Assembly: GCA_022820665.1 (NCBI GenBank)
Contig: JAJEFB010000004.1
Coordinates: 1-60,869 of the forward strand
Source of the DNA: Anaerolineae bacterium
GTDB taxonomy: Bacteria > Chloroflexota > Anaerolineae > Aggregatilineales > Phototrophicaceae
Direction: 5' to 3'
Length of the DNA stretch: 60,869 bases
Below are positions 33,583-43,571 of this stretch, one piece after another. Position 1 is the first letter of the stretch; each line of letters begins with the position of its first letter. A program made the position numbers and the translations under genes. Under the pieces are notes generated by a model, which made no database searches, was not told the DNA's origin, and saw nothing but the letters and a program-made list of their open reading frames with translations.

Positions 33583-35667
33583 TCAGGGACAATTGCCAGC
33601 CGCGTGAACGTAGTCGGCGCTGATCCAGCCGCGCTGCCCTCGATAAGCCACCATGTACCAGTCCTCGCTGCGATCCAGCGCGTCGAGCGCCGTGCCTTGC
33701 GGTACCAGGCCGATTTTCGCGCCGGCCGGCGTAGCGCGGAAGTTGAGGTTGGCGGTGGTTGTCACGGTGCATTCGCGCGTGACCGCCATGAACTGTCCCT
33801 CGGCGTCTACGAGATTAATCCCCAGCTCATAATCTGTGGACATGCTGGTGTGCGCTACGACAGGCGACACCGCCACCAGCGCCTGATCGACGCCGGGCAA
33901 GATGTCCACCGTCAGGTCTCCGCTGCCGGCGACGAGCGCGCGGCTAACGTGGATGCCGTCGCGGTTCTCTTGTACGGCTTGCAGCCAGGTGATGTTGGGC
34001 AGGCGGTTGTCTGTGCGGATCCAGCCTTCAGCCAGCCAGGTGTCATCGGGCGTCTCGAAGCCTTCGCGGTAATTCATCGCGCGGATGCGCAGGTCGTCGA
34101 TGGCCATGCCGTGATACGACGTGCCCAGGTTGGACATGAGCTCGAATCTGATGAGAATCCGGCCCGGCGTGAATGGGCTGAGGTCTATGCGTTCTTCGCG
34201 CCAGCCGCGCGAGTTCCCGGTAAAGCCGTGGTCGTAGTAGTCGACGTAAGCGTAGGACCAGCTAGTGTAACGGCTCTCCAGCGTCCGCCAGGTCCGGCCG
34301 TCGTCCTCGCTGACCATGACGAAGCCGTATTCGTATTCATATTGCAGGTCGTACCAGATCCGGAATTCCAGCCAGGCTTGGCGCGGCGCGGTCAGGACAA
34401 ATGCGCGCGTCAGCCGGCTGTTGGCGGTATCGCTTGCGAAGGCGTAAGCGAAATGGTCGCCTTCGGGGGCGTCATACGGTATGAGCTGCGCTGCCAGCGC
34501 TTGCTCAAGGCGCAGGTGGAGCTTGTCCGCGGCGCGCGCGTCAACCGCGAAGTAATCCGTGCTGAATGGCGGCAATTCGCCCTCATGGGCAGCCGGGAAA
34601 CTGTTGAAGCTGGCCACGGGTTGTGGCGGGTCGAGGTCGCCGTGAAGCGCGCGATAGCCATAGCCCTGTCGAAAATCGAGCAGCAAGTTCGCCAGCGCCC
34701 AGTCGGCGAAGACCTCTGCGGCGGAAACGTTTTCAAATTCTCGCAGCACTTTTTCGACGGCGCGCCAACCATCGGCTTCTTCCGCGAGCAGGCGCGCCGC
34801 GATATCGTTGCCAAAGCGCTCCGTCAAGTAGAGGATGAACAGGGCGGCGGCGCCGTATTTGCGACCTTCGCCATCGGCATCCTGCCATTGCGTCAAGCCG
34901 GTATCCGGCTCGGCCAGGAAGTCTTCCGCGTCCCAGTGCATGCTCTGACGGTTGAACAGGGATTTGGAAGCGTGGAAAGCGGCGAAACCCGCCAAGCCTT
35001 CATCCAGCCAGACTTCTTCGCCCGGGTCGTTGTGAAAATGCAGGACGTGCGTGAATTCGTGCGCGACCAATTCGATGAGAATCTTGTCATAGAAATCGTA
35101 TTCATCGTCAGCCGACAGGTCAACCACCAGCATCTCGCGCTGATTGCTGTCTGAGTCCAGATGTCGCGGGCGCGTGCTGGCCGGCGGGAAATAGCCAAGC
35201 GTACTGCCTTCCGGATCGCTGATCATGACAACGTACAAGCGCGGGTCGCCATCGATGCCGGGCGGTTCGCTGGTCTGGAACAGTTGCTCCATGGGGTTCA
35301 GAACCTGGCTTTCCAGGCGCTGCGCCAGCGCGCGCGCCCGCCAGGGCGGATACTCGACTGTCGCCTGCACCCAGATCAAAACGCGCCGCGTCTGGCCGCG
35401 CAATTCTGCCTCAATTTGCACGCTGTCTTCGTCCGCGCCCATGTCCACGATGAAGGTTTCGATATCGCCAACGGCGTAATCGGGCGGGTTGGCCGGGGGC
35501 GTATAGCTCGTATCGATCCGCGACATGCGGCCAACCATCTCGGCAAAATCAAATCTTGGTATCTCCATCGTCGCCAATTCGTCGAGCGTGGGAAAATCGC
35601 CGTCTTGCGCCAAAGTCGCCGAGCCAAGCAGCAGCGCCACGACTATCATGATGCCATAGAATCGCAT
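33583..35667 (-). CDS. Exported HEXXH metallopeptidase with SH3-like tail
   Basis: A 694-aa exported protein. The start at MRFYGIMIVVALLLGSATLAQ gives a clean Sec signal and has GGGGAGAG upstream. The gluzincin-like zinc site is HEFTH in LVAHEFTHVLHFH, with WLDEGLAGFAA some 20 residues later supplying the third ligand. The middle of the protein contains an immune-inhibitor-A-like beta segment (YHGMAIDDLRIRA; paired with GFVMVSEDDGRTWRTLESR), as in M6-type peptidases. The C-terminal 65 residues are an SH3b-like domain (ANLNFRATPAG ... GQRGWISADYV) bracketed by two cysteines, very similar to the tail of the haloperoxidase-like protein at 269-2371. The substrate is unknown. It lies within the IclR block but shows no shared operator. 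Confidence 0.85.
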   Translation of the reverse strand: MRFYGIMIVVALLLGSATLAQDGDFPTLDELATMEIPRFDFAEMVGRMSRIDTSYTPPANPPDYAVGDIETFIVDMGADEDSVQIEAELRGQTRRVLIWVQATVEYPPWRARALAQRLESQVLNPMEQLFQTSEPPGIDGDPRLYVVMISDPEGSTLGYFPPASTRPRHLDSDSNQREMLVVDLSADDEYDFYDKILIELVAHEFTHVLHFHNDPGEEVWLDEGLAGFAAFHASKSLFNRQSMHWDAEDFLAEPDTGLTQWQDADGEGRKYGAAALFILYLTERFGNDIAARLLAEEADGWRAVEKVLREFENVSAAEVFADWALANLLLDFRQGYGYRALHGDLDPPQPVASFNSFPAAHEGELPPFSTDYFAVDARAADKLHLRLEQALAAQLIPYDAPEGDHFAYAFASDTANSRLTRAFVLTAPRQAWLEFRIWYDLQYEYEYGFVMVSEDDGRTWRTLESRYTSWSYAYVDYYDHGFTGNSRGWREERIDLSPFTPGRILIRFELMSNLGTSYHGMAIDDLRIRAMNYREGFETPDDTWLAEGWIRTDNRLPNITWLQAVQENRDGIHVSRALVAGSGDLTVDILPGVDQALVAVSPVVAHTSMSTDYELGINLVDAEGQFMAVTRECTVTTTANLNFRATPAGAKIGLVPQGTALDALDRSEDWYMVAYRGQRGWISADYVHAAGNCP

Positions 35668-35753
35668 AAAGACTCTCCCCGCGAACGTCTGACAGGCGGC
35701 AATTATAGCAGGTCTGCGCGCCATTGGCGCAGAACGTCGGCAAAGCGAATAGT

Positions 35754-35781
35754 TTGCCGCTGGACCAAAATTCACTACAAT
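35754..35781 (+). promoter_or_regulatory. Candidate promoter for the enolase-superfamily gene
   Basis: TTGCCG (35754-35759) and TACAAT (35776-35781) are separated by 16 bp. The predicted start lies about 25 bp before the ATG at 35814, which has AAGGAG upstream. Confidence 0.5.
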
Positions 35782-35813
35782 CTGTCGACGTTTGTTTTCG
35801 AAGGAGTCCGGCT

Positions 35814-36932
35814 ATGAAAATCACTGATATTGAAATCCGCGTCTGTAAACACCAAGAATCCGTCATGGCTGAGGGCGAGATGCGGGACGTGCAAAGCTCC
35901 GACTTGCAGTTCATCATGGTCAAATTGTCGACCGACGCGGGCATTGACGGCATCAGCATGGGTTTTGCCGGCATGGGCGCCGAGATGGCAGGCGCTTTTG
36001 CCGCCGATTCACTCAAGCCTTTCTTCCTGGGCAAGGATGCGCTGGCGCGCGAAAAGCACTGGCATGATTTTCGGCGTTACGATCGCTTTTGGCACTTCCC
36101 GCCGATTTATTCTTATGGTCCCTTTGATATCGCGCTTTGGGATATCGCCGGTAAAATCGCCGATCTGCCGCTATACAAATTGCTGGGACACTATCGCGAA
36201 AAAGTGCCGACCTACGTTAGCTCGCTCTTCCTGGATTCGCCGGGGGATTATGCCGATCAAGTGGCTGAATTCAAGCAGCAGGGCTTTCACGGCTACAAGC
36301 TCCACCCGCCGGGCGAATATAACGAGGCGCTGGAAGCCTATCGCTTGTGCCGCGAACAAATCGGCGATGATCCGCACTTCAAGTTGATGGCGGATCCAGT
36401 CACGGCGCACCTCTATTATGATGAGGCTTTGCGCATGGGGCGGGAATTGGAAAAGCTGAACTATCACTGGTTCGAGGAACCGCTCTATGATGTCGACTTT
36501 CATGGCTTGCGGCGCCTGGCGCGCGACCTGGATATTCCCATCGCCGGTACCGAGGTTTTGGTCGGCTCGCACTATTCAACGGCGGAGTGTATCGCCAGCG
36601 GCGTGGTCGATATCGTGCGCAGCGACGTCTCTTGGAAGGGCGGTGTGACCGCCTTGATGAAAACGGCGCATCTGGCGGAGTCATTTGGCGTCCGCTGCGA
36701 AGTGCATACGGCTGTCTATCCCGCCCTGGATATCGTCAACTTGCATTGCTGTTGCGCCATCGCCAATTGCGAATTCTTTGAAGCCTTGATCCCCAGCACA
36801 TTGATGAGGCTGGGTGTCAAGAACCCGATTCAGATAGATGCCGAGGGTTACGCGCATCCGCCGCAGGGCGCTGGTTTAGGCATTGAATGGGATTGGGATT
36901 TCATCGACAATGCGACAATTGCGATTCATTAA
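35814..36932 (+). CDS. Mandelate racemase/muconate lactonizing enzyme family protein
   Basis: A 372-aa enolase-superfamily protein. Metal ligands can be placed at D194 (LMADPV), E221 or E222 (WFEEPLYD) and E247 (AGTEVL), with H298 (CEVHTA) as a candidate base. The usual KxK on strand 2 reads K162-L-H164 (GYKLHPPG). Sugar-acid dehydration or racemisation is likely for the family, but the specific substrate is not readable. AAGGAG upstream fixes the start. It has its own promoter and lacks the palindromic operator of its neighbours. Confidence 0.85.
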   Translation: MKITDIEIRVCKHQESVMAEGEMRDVQSSDLQFIMVKLSTDAGIDGISMGFAGMGAEMAGAFAADSLKPFFLGKDALAREKHWHDFRRYDRFWHFPPIYSYGPFDIALWDIAGKIADLPLYKLLGHYREKVPTYVSSLFLDSPGDYADQVAEFKQQGFHGYKLHPPGEYNEALEAYRLCREQIGDDPHFKLMADPVTAHLYYDEALRMGRELEKLNYHWFEEPLYDVDFHGLRRLARDLDIPIAGTEVLVGSHYSTAECIASGVVDIVRSDVSWKGGVTALMKTAHLAESFGVRCEVHTAVYPALDIVNLHCCCAIANCEFFEALIPSTLMRLGVKNPIQIDAEGYAHPPQGAGLGIEWDWDFIDNATIAIH

Positions 36933-36949
36933 GCCATCGGCGCCGGGAT

Positions 36950-37012
36950 TCGCCACAGAGACTTTTGTTTTGACTAAATCTTCGCGCTCTTTGTGTCTTG
37001 GTGGTTGGTAAA
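36950..37012. repeat. Degenerate CACAGAG/GTGTCTTGGTGGTT stretch
   Basis: GCCACAGAGAC near 36951 and TTTGTGTCTTGGTGGTT near 36993 frame an AT-rich stretch. Similar text occurs at 7460-7530. The pattern resembles a degenerate dispersed repeat, but with two poor copies I hold this loosely. Confidence 0.3.
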
Positions 37013-37031
37013 CTCGCCCCTATCGGGAGCG

Positions 37032-37355
37032 TCAATCGGTGTGGAAGACCTCGTCGAGCGTCTTCCACCATTCACCCTCGGCGCGGTCGGCTACGGGTTC
37101 CTGCATGGGCATGCAGATATCCCACCACTTCTGCGTCGTCTCGTCGGCCGCCATTTTCGCCATATCGGCTTCAAAGTCGTCGCCATGATATTCCATGTAG
37201 GCAAAAAGCAGATCGCCATAGTGGTAAATAGAATAATTGCGGATGTTGCATTCTTCGATCTTCTTAAGCACGCCGGGCCAAGTATTGGCATGCAGTTCCG
37301 TATATTCTTTCAGATGCTCTTTTTTGATGCCGATCACTTGTCCAAACCGTTGCAT
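37032..37355 (-). CDS. rhaM: L-rhamnose mutarotase family protein
   Basis: A 107-aa cytoplasmic protein that interconverts anomers of L-rhamnose or a related 6-deoxysugar. Family landmarks are KKEHLKEYTELHANTWPGVL, IRNYSIYHYGDLLFAYMEY, and the tryptophan-rich end with TQKWWDICMPMQEP and GEWWKTLDEVFH. AGGAG six bases before the ATG fixes the start. It lies 84 bp downstream of the MaoC-like gene in the operon led by the CoA transferase. Its presence supports a 6-deoxyhexose as the substrate of the block. Confidence 0.9.
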   Translation of the reverse strand: MQRFGQVIGIKKEHLKEYTELHANTWPGVLKKIEECNIRNYSIYHYGDLLFAYMEYHGDDFEADMAKMAADETTQKWWDICMPMQEPVADRAEGEWWKTLDEVFHTD

Positions 37356-37439
37356 GTCGCTCTCCTGTTTGTCACTGCTAACTGAATCCGCAAATGCGCT
37401 CAAACTTGCAATTGTCAGGGCGAATCGTCCGCGAGAATC

Positions 37440-37958
37440 CTATGCGCCGCCGCCCTTTGATTTGAAGTTCTCCGGATGGCGATATTTCACCGTCTGCAGG
37501 TGCTCGCAATACAGAGCCAGCACACCTTCGTTTTTGTATATCTCGTAACTAACTTTGACCAGACCCATCTCAGGGTATTTTGGTTCTTTGCTCAGTTGCG
37601 TGCGCACGGTGTAGATAGTATCGCCGATGAAAACTGGCTTGATGAAGCGCAGCTTGTCATAACCGTAGCTGAAGGTGTGAACGTTATTATGCGCCATCAA
37701 GCCAAGGCCGATGCTGAAAACCATCGAACCGGCGACCAGCCGCTTGTCGAAGATGCCTTCGTCTCGCGCGAATATCTCATCGGCAACATAGGGGTGCATA
37801 TCGAGCACGATGGCGTTGAAGATCATGCACTCGCCCTCGGAAAGCGTGCGCCGTATCGATTTGATCTTGGCGCCAATCTCGAAGTCCTCGTACATCCAGG
37901 TTTCGGTATTAAACAGGGGCAGGTCTTTGTGCATTTCCAGGGGTGTGTTTTCCGGCAT
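37440..37958 (-). CDS. MaoC-like hot-dog protein lacking the catalytic histidine
   Basis: A 172-aa hot-dog-fold protein of the MaoC dehydratase type. The fold is supported by [35 protein letters not shown] and [11 protein letters not shown]. The hydratase motif D-x-N-P-x-H appears as DMHPYV: the aspartate and proline are kept but the histidine is valine. It could be an inactive partner of the second MaoC protein (42949-43407), which has the histidine, much as HadA pairs with HadB. AGGAGG six bases before the ATG supports the start. It lies 116 bp after the CoA transferase. Confidence 0.85.
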   Translation of the reverse strand: MPENTPLEMHKDLPLFNTETWMYEDFEIGAKIKSIRRTLSEGECMIFNAIVLDMHPYVADEIFARDEGIFDKRLVAGSMVFSIGLGLMAHNNVHTFSYGYDKLRFIKPVFIGDTIYTVRTQLSKEPKYPEMGLVKVSYEIYKNEGVLALYCEHLQTVKYRHPENFKSKGGGA

Positions 37959-38074
37959 GGGTTCCTCCTCAGCCGCTCGGCGCGTAACCGGCGAAAACGG
38001 TCTGCCGCGCTCTTACGTTTTGTCGCATGACGGTTTGTGTCTACGCGACCCGCCCGCTCTTGCGAGCGCAGCGA

Positions 38075-39232
<1,158 letters not shown>

Positions 39233-39280
39233 AATGGCTCTGTTCTCCTCCGTCACGCGTCGTCACGCGCCGTGATTCTG

Positions 39281-39313
39281 TTTTGCTTGCAAAAACACTT
39301 TTTATATGTAAAA
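39281..39313. promoter_or_regulatory. Composite palindromic operator, site B
   Basis: TTTTGCTTGCAAAA at 39281-39294, a 5-bp spacer, then TTTTATATGTAAAA at 39300-39313. Box 1 is identical to sites A and C. It lies between the CoA transferase operon (minus) and the lactonase-type amidohydrolase (plus), 49-81 and 79-111 bp from their starts. TTGCAA and TAAAAT at 16 bp could be the plus-strand promoter. Confidence 0.82.
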
Positions 39314-39391
39314 TATAGTCAGTAAAACCAGATCTGTCAAATTGAAATTCGCGGTCCGCCGCGGCGGGCGCAAGCCAGCGGGGAGGCAAGC

Positions 39392-40237
39392 ATGCTCAGA
39401 GTTGATACCCACCAGCATTTTTGGAACCTTGACGAAGTGGCGTACCCCTGGCTGGTGCCCGCTTATGGACCGATCTACCGCAATTTCGATGCCGCGGAAT
39501 TGGCGCCTCAGCTGGCGGCGTCTGGCGTCGACAAGACAGTCATCGTTCAGGCGATGGATTCCTACACCGATACCGACTCAATGTTGACGATCGCGGCGGA
39601 AGAGGACTGGGTGGCCGGCGTGGTCGGCTGGGTGCCGCTGCATGATCCAGCGGAGGCCGACAGAAAGCTGGATGAATATGCGCGGAACCCCTATTTTAAG
39701 GGCATGCGCCATTTGATCCACGAAGAGAGCAATCCCGATTGGGTCATCCAGAAACAGGTGATCGAAGGTTTGCAGTTGCTGGCGGACCGCGGCTTGACCT
39801 TTGATGTCGTGGCGGTCTTCCCCAATCAACTCAAGCATGTGCCGGAACTGGTTGAACGCGTGCCCAACCTGAGAATGGTCATTGATCATCTGGCGAAGCC
39901 GCCGCTGGAGGAAGCAGATCGCGCGGTCTGGCGCGAACAGATGGCTGCCGCTGCCGAAAGCCCTAATGTCTTTGCCAAGTTGTCCGGCTTGAATACGGTT
40001 ACGCCCGATTTCGAGAACTGGACCTACGAGGATATCAAACCGCATATCGACTTCGCGCTCGAACAATTCGGCGTCGATAGGCTCATGTTCGGCAGTGATT
40101 GGCCCGTTGCTGTGCTGGCCGGCGATTACGCCAAAGTCTGGAACGAAACCAACAAAGCTATCGCCGATTTGTCCGACGCCGAAAAGGATGCCTTGCTCGG
40201 CGGCACCGCTAACGCCTTTTACAATTTGGGCTTGTAG
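39392..40237 (+). CDS. Amidohydrolase-family sugar lactonase (L-fuconolactonase/L-rhamnonolactonase-like)
   Basis: A 281-aa TIM-barrel hydrolase of the amidohydrolase 2 family. VDTHQHFWN at the N-terminus supplies the HxH metal site, VIDHLAKPP the next histidine, and MFGSDWPV the catalytic aspartate. These are typical of the COG3618 lactonases that open L-fucono- or L-rhamnono-lactone, and of pyrone-dicarboxylate lactonase. Context (fuconate dehydratase, rhamnose mutarotase, shared operator) favours a 6-deoxyaldonolactone substrate. It is transcribed alone from the site B region. Confidence 0.87.
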   Translation: MLRVDTHQHFWNLDEVAYPWLVPAYGPIYRNFDAAELAPQLAASGVDKTVIVQAMDSYTDTDSMLTIAAEEDWVAGVVGWVPLHDPAEADRKLDEYARNPYFKGMRHLIHEESNPDWVIQKQVIEGLQLLADRGLTFDVVAVFPNQLKHVPELVERVPNLRMVIDHLAKPPLEEADRAVWREQMAAAAESPNVFAKLSGLNTVTPDFENWTYEDIKPHIDFALEQFGVDRLMFGSDWPVAVLAGDYAKVWNETNKAIADLSDAEKDALLGGTANAFYNLGL

Positions 40238-40239
40238 TC

Positions 40240-40257
40240 AAAAAAGCCTAAGGGCTT
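40240..40257 (-). terminator. Weak hairpin with T-run, possible terminator of the coiled-coil gene
   Basis: On the minus strand AAGCC-CTTA-GGCTT is followed by a run of Ts. The stem is only 5 bp. The position fits the end of the coiled-coil gene transcript, about 90 bp past its stop, convergent with the lactonase gene. Confidence 0.35.
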
Positions 40258-40344
40258 GAATCCGCCTATCCCGCGTCTAACTTGAACCTGGCTGTGTTTT
40301 CGTTATTTTGGAATAGCTATCGACCACCGCCTACAATGTGAATC

Positions 40345-40800
40345 CTAAGCGGCTGGATTCGTTTCGGTCGCGGGATCTATCTTGTCTTCACGCGCAATGA
40401 TGATGCCTTCGAGCCGAGCAAGGCGCTGGTTGCAGTCGTCAACTTTCGCTTCAACTGCTCTGAGATCGTTACGCAAATCGCTAATATCGGCTTTGAATTC
40501 GTTGCGCAATGCCGCATTGTCGGCTTTGAGTTCGTTGCGCAGCACCGCATTATCGGCTTTGAGTTCGCTTCGCAAGTCGCCAATATCGGCTTTGAGTTCG
40601 CTTCGCAAGTCGCCAATATCGTCTCTGAGTTCGCTTCGCAAGTCGCCAATATCGTCTCTGAGTATCTTGTAATCCTCTTTCAGATCATCGCCCAATTTAG
40701 AGACTTTGCCTTCTATCTTGCTATCCAAGCGCCACACGGCGCCAAACACCACCAATATAGCGATCACAACATCTATCGACAATGTAGTATTAAGTTCCAT
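40345..40800 (-). CDS. Small membrane-anchored hendecad coiled-coil protein
   Basis: A 151-aa protein of unknown family. One N-terminal hydrophobic segment (TLSIDVVIAILVVFGAVW) is probably a membrane anchor. Residues of about 45-115 form at least five consecutive 11-residue repeats of the type ADIGDLRSELK, which predicts a right-handed (hendecad) coiled coil, followed by a heptad-like helix (VEAKVDDCNQRLARLEGIII). The repeats are also near-identical at the DNA level. The ATG at 40800 was chosen so that the anchor is close to the N-terminus. It lies alone between the lactonase and oxidoreductase genes and has no obvious link to the pathway. Confidence 0.7.
   Translation of the reverse strand: MELNTTLSIDVVIAILVVFGAVWRLDSKIEGKVSKLGDDLKEDYKILRDDIGDLRSELRDDIGDLRSELKADIGDLRSELKADNAVLRNELKADNAALRNEFKADISDLRNDLRAVEAKVDDCNQRLARLEGIIIAREDKIDPATETNPAA
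40467..40672. repeat. In-frame 33-bp tandem repeat
   Basis: About six units of 33 bp, with TCGCTTCGCAAGTCGCCAAT as the shared core in the three best copies, encode the 11-residue coiled-coil repeat. The copies nearest the N-terminus of the protein are most alike, suggesting recent duplication; unit number may vary between strains. Confidence 0.75.
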
Positions 40801-40971
40801 GCATGCCCACCTTGTGCGACCTTTGCGCAATCATACCACAAGTAAACTCACACGCAAACTTTTCATAAAGACTCGGCAGGCGAAAAACGGCGCATCCGAC
40901 AATTTGACCACATCTGTCGCGCGGTCTTCGTGTTGTTGCCGTTATCACGAATTTGAGGTGGAAACAGCCGG

Positions 40972-42054
40972 TCAATGTTGGGGCAATGGCACGCCGCCGC
41001 TTTCGCTTGAGACGTAAGCCGCTTCGACGGTGGCCATTGTTTCGATGGCGTCTTCAACCGATGTCGGCAAAACATCGGTCTCGCCATTGGCGTAGCGCAT
41101 CAAGCTGGCCATGGTGCCGATGAATGCCTCCGGAAACCATGAACCTTCGATATCCAGCGACTGCCACTCGGGCTGCCTTTCCCCATCCGGCAGCACATAC
41201 TCGAAGCGGTCGGGCGCGCCGTCCGGGTAATTCATATTTAATCCGGCGCGGATCTGGATGGCGCCCTTGCTCCCTTCGAACTTGACATAGGATTGCTGCT
41301 TATCCGGCCCGTAGGCGTGGCTGTGATTTGTCATCACGTTGACGCGCGGGTTCTCTCCGTAATCCATGATAATCATTGAACGGACGCCGCCTTTCAACTC
41401 CGGCGCCGACGGGTGGCTCATGGTCTTGGCGTATACCGATGTCGGCGTACCGCAAAAGGACCGTACCAGATCGACATAATGGACGCTGTGATAGAGGATT
41501 TCGACGCGAGGAAGGGGAAAGAGGAACCCCCACAGGTGCCAGGGCGTATTGCACTGTACGCGGAATTCCATATCGCAGAGTTCGCCAATCAGACCCTGCG
41601 TAATCATGTCGCGCGCGGCGATGATAAAGGGCGCGAAGCGCAATTGGAAATTGATGGCTGCCACCAGTTTTCTTTCGCGGCAAAGGTCGAGGATCTCCCG
41701 CGCCTGCGCCAAGTCTTCACCCATGGGTTTTTGAATGAGAACGGCGCGTCCCGCCGGGATTTCGCGGGTGATTTCGCTGATCGCGTTGCCCGGTACCGCC
41801 ACATCAAAGACAGCATTTTCCGGCGCCATTTCGATCGCCTCGCCGAGTGATTCGTAGAGCCGCGGGATTGCGAACTTCTCCTTCATCATAGCGGCGCGCT
41901 CGGCGTTGATATCGAAGCCGCCGGCCACCTCGAAGCCCGCGATGCCATAGGCCGGATAATGCGCGTCGTGCACGATACCGCCCAAGCCGATGCTCACGAT
42001 AGGGGGCGGTTTTTCCGGCAAGATTGCTTTTTGTCGATAGCTGAACGGAGGCAT
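40972..42054 (-). CDS. Gfo/Idh/MocA-family oxidoreductase
   Basis: A 360-aa NAD(P)-dependent oxidoreductase. The Rossmann motif is SIGLGGIVHDAHYPAY; the conserved EKP motif reads LIQKPMGED, so the lysine is kept and the glutamate is glutamine. The C-terminal sheet domain follows (HLWGFLFPLPRVEILYHSVHY). It could oxidise a 6-deoxyaldose to its lactone, the step before the lactonase, but this is inference. ATG 42054 with AGGGA upstream was preferred over ATG 42087, which would overlap the IclR gene. It is the last gene of the MaoC-IclR-oxidoreductase operon. Confidence 0.85.
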   Translation of the reverse strand: MPPFSYRQKAILPEKPPPIVSIGLGGIVHDAHYPAYGIAGFEVAGGFDINAERAAMMKEKFAIPRLYESLGEAIEMAPENAVFDVAVPGNAISEITREIPAGRAVLIQKPMGEDLAQAREILDLCRERKLVAAINFQLRFAPFIIAARDMITQGLIGELCDMEFRVQCNTPWHLWGFLFPLPRVEILYHSVHYVDLVRSFCGTPTSVYAKTMSHPSAPELKGGVRSMIIMDYGENPRVNVMTNHSHAYGPDKQQSYVKFEGSKGAIQIRAGLNMNYPDGAPDRFEYVLPDGERQPEWQSLDIEGSWFPEAFIGTMASLMRYANGETDVLPTSVEDAIETMATVEAAYVSSESGGVPLPQH

Positions 42055-42079
42055 AGCAAATTCCCTTTGTTGGTCTGGA

Positions 42080-42892
42080 TCAGACAATGTCCGCCATCAA
42101 GGTCGGCTTTTCCAAGCCATAACTCAAGCCGGCGCGTTCGTTGATCTGACGCGCGCAATGGCGCAGCGCCGCGGCCACTTTATGCGGTTCGCTGCTTTGG
42201 CGGGTCGCCGTCAATTGCGTGACGGCAACCGCTGCTATCACCCCAACTTCCGGGCTGCCTACCAAGACGGCGGTATCTTTCATGCCGATGTAGGATTCGT
42301 CCACGGCGGTTGAAATGCCGGTACGGCGGATATCGGCGATGCGCCGCCAAAAGAGCTCGCGTTCTCCATCGCTCATATTGCAGTAATCGGGATCCTGTTC
42401 AAGCGTTATTTCGATGCTGCTATCGGGCATAGACGAAAGCAGTATGCGCCCCGAAACCGTCCGCGCCAGCGGAAAGGTCGCTCCTACCGAGACGATGATC
42501 TGCACCTTCTCCGGGCTTTCTACCTGCCCGACGACCAGGAGTTGCCGCTGCTGCATGATGCTGATATGGCAGGACTCGCGGATCATCCATGCCAGTTCTT
42601 GCATCGGCAAATTGGCCACTTGCAGCAGATGCTCCAGCGGCGAATGTCGATTCGCCAATTCAAAGAGCTTCAGCGTCAGCATATATTTGCCCGAGACATC
42701 GTCCTTGACGACAAAGCCGCTTTCCGCCAAGCAGGTCATGGTGCGGAAGAGTTGGCTGGTGCTGTTCTCGCTCTTCTCCGAAATCTGGGAAAGCGAAAGC
42801 GGCTCGGAAGCTTCGGCAAGCAGTTCCAGAACAGCCAAACCCTTTTCCAAAGCCGGGACGCTGTAATTGGGAGCCGCTTTTTGCTCATTCAT
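42080..42892 (-). CDS. IclR-family transcriptional regulator
   Basis: A 270-aa regulator. The winged helix at about 12-75 includes LEKGLAVLELLAEASEPLSL and SQLFRTMTCLAESGFVV. The effector-binding domain follows (MQELAWMIRESCHISIMQQRQLLVV; ISTAVDESYIGMKDTAVLVG). IclR proteins bind short palindromes and usually respond to small acids. The gene lies in the operon that starts at operator site C, so autoregulation is expected. It is the only regulator gene in the block from 28.7 to 44.7 kb and so is the best candidate to bind sites A, B and C. Confidence 0.92.
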   Translation of the reverse strand: MNEQKAAPNYSVPALEKGLAVLELLAEASEPLSLSQISEKSENSTSQLFRTMTCLAESGFVVKDDVSGKYMLTLKLFELANRHSPLEHLLQVANLPMQELAWMIRESCHISIMQQRQLLVVGQVESPEKVQIIVSVGATFPLARTVSGRILLSSMPDSSIEITLEQDPDYCNMSDGERELFWRRIADIRRTGISTAVDESYIGMKDTAVLVGSPEVGVIAAVAVTQLTATRQSSEPHKVAAALRHCARQINERAGLSYGLEKPTLMADIV

Positions 42893-42948
42893 TGCTGATT
42901 GGGAGTGATTGATTTCTGTCTATCCGCATTTTCGCTTTTCTTGCCGAG

Positions 42949-43407
42949 TCAACCGCTTTCCTCGCCTTGCTTGCGTTGCACCAGATACAAATGCTGGCAA
43001 GCGAGCACGATCTTGTCATGCTGGTTGAAGACCTCGACCTGCTCAATTACATAACCGTGGTCGGGACGCTTGGGATAATCGCGCTTTTCGCTGATGGTCG
43101 CCTTGACCGTGATGGTATCGCCGATGTAAACGGGCCGAATGAAACGGACGCGGTCGTAGCCGTAGGAGAAGGCGACGGGATTGATCTCGTTGGCTGTCAT
43201 GCCGATGGCTACGCACAGGATCAAGGTGCCATGCGCCACGCGCTCCTTGAATACCTGGGTCTTAACCCACTCGGCGTCCATATGGTGCGGGAAAAAATCC
43301 CCGGTTTGACCGGCATGCAGCACAATATCGGCTTCAGTGATCGTTCTGCCAAAGGTCTCGCGACTTTCTCCGATCAGGTAGTCTTCGAAATACGTGGTCT
43401 TGATCAT
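42949..43407 (-). CDS. MaoC-family (R)-specific enoyl-CoA hydratase-like protein
   Basis: A 152-aa hot-dog-fold hydratase. The catalytic motif is intact: D and H in GDFFPHHMD, followed by [39 protein letters not shown] is almost the same as in the MaoC-like protein at 37440-37958, so the two are paralogues. It should hydrate or dehydrate an acyl-CoA. The ATG at 43407 has AGGA seven bases upstream. It heads the operon with IclR and the oxidoreductase, 72 bp from operator site C. Confidence 0.9.
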   Translation of the reverse strand: MIKTTYFEDYLIGESRETFGRTITEADIVLHAGQTGDFFPHHMDAEWVKTQVFKERVAHGTLILCVAIGMTANEINPVAFSYGYDRVRFIRPVYIGDTITVKATISEKRDYPKRPDHGYVIEQVEVFNQHDKIVLACQHLYLVQRKQGEESG

Positions 43408-43478
43408 CAGCGCTTCCTGTCTTTTGCTCTGGGGACGAAACCGCGCGCCGGTTGACAAGGAGCAACCCGCTCACTATA

Positions 43479-43511
43479 TTTTGCATATAAAACTGACTTT
43501 TGCAAGCAAAA
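43479..43511. promoter_or_regulatory. Composite palindromic operator, site C
   Basis: Reversed relative to A and B: TTTTGCATATAAAA at 43479-43492, a 5-bp spacer, then TTTTGCAAGCAAAA at 43498-43511. On the minus strand box 1 is identical to that of A and B and the CTG flank is kept. It lies between the MaoC-IclR operon and the signal-less binding-protein homologue, 72-104 and 61-93 bp from their starts. Confidence 0.82.
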
Positions 43512-43571
43512 CAGGCCGCCACTCGCATTTGCGGCCGATACAGAAATTCGGGCTCGATTGGAGGCGACGCA

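Noticed and set aside
33604..35154. A 516-aa plus-strand reading frame
   Set aside because: It is antisense to the metallopeptidase, whose signal peptide, HEFTH motif and SH3 tail are clear. Long antisense frames are common in this G+C-rich sequence.
40467..40672. 33-bp repeats considered as a CRISPR array
   Set aside because: The units are directly adjacent without spacers and encode an in-frame 11-residue coiled-coil repeat.
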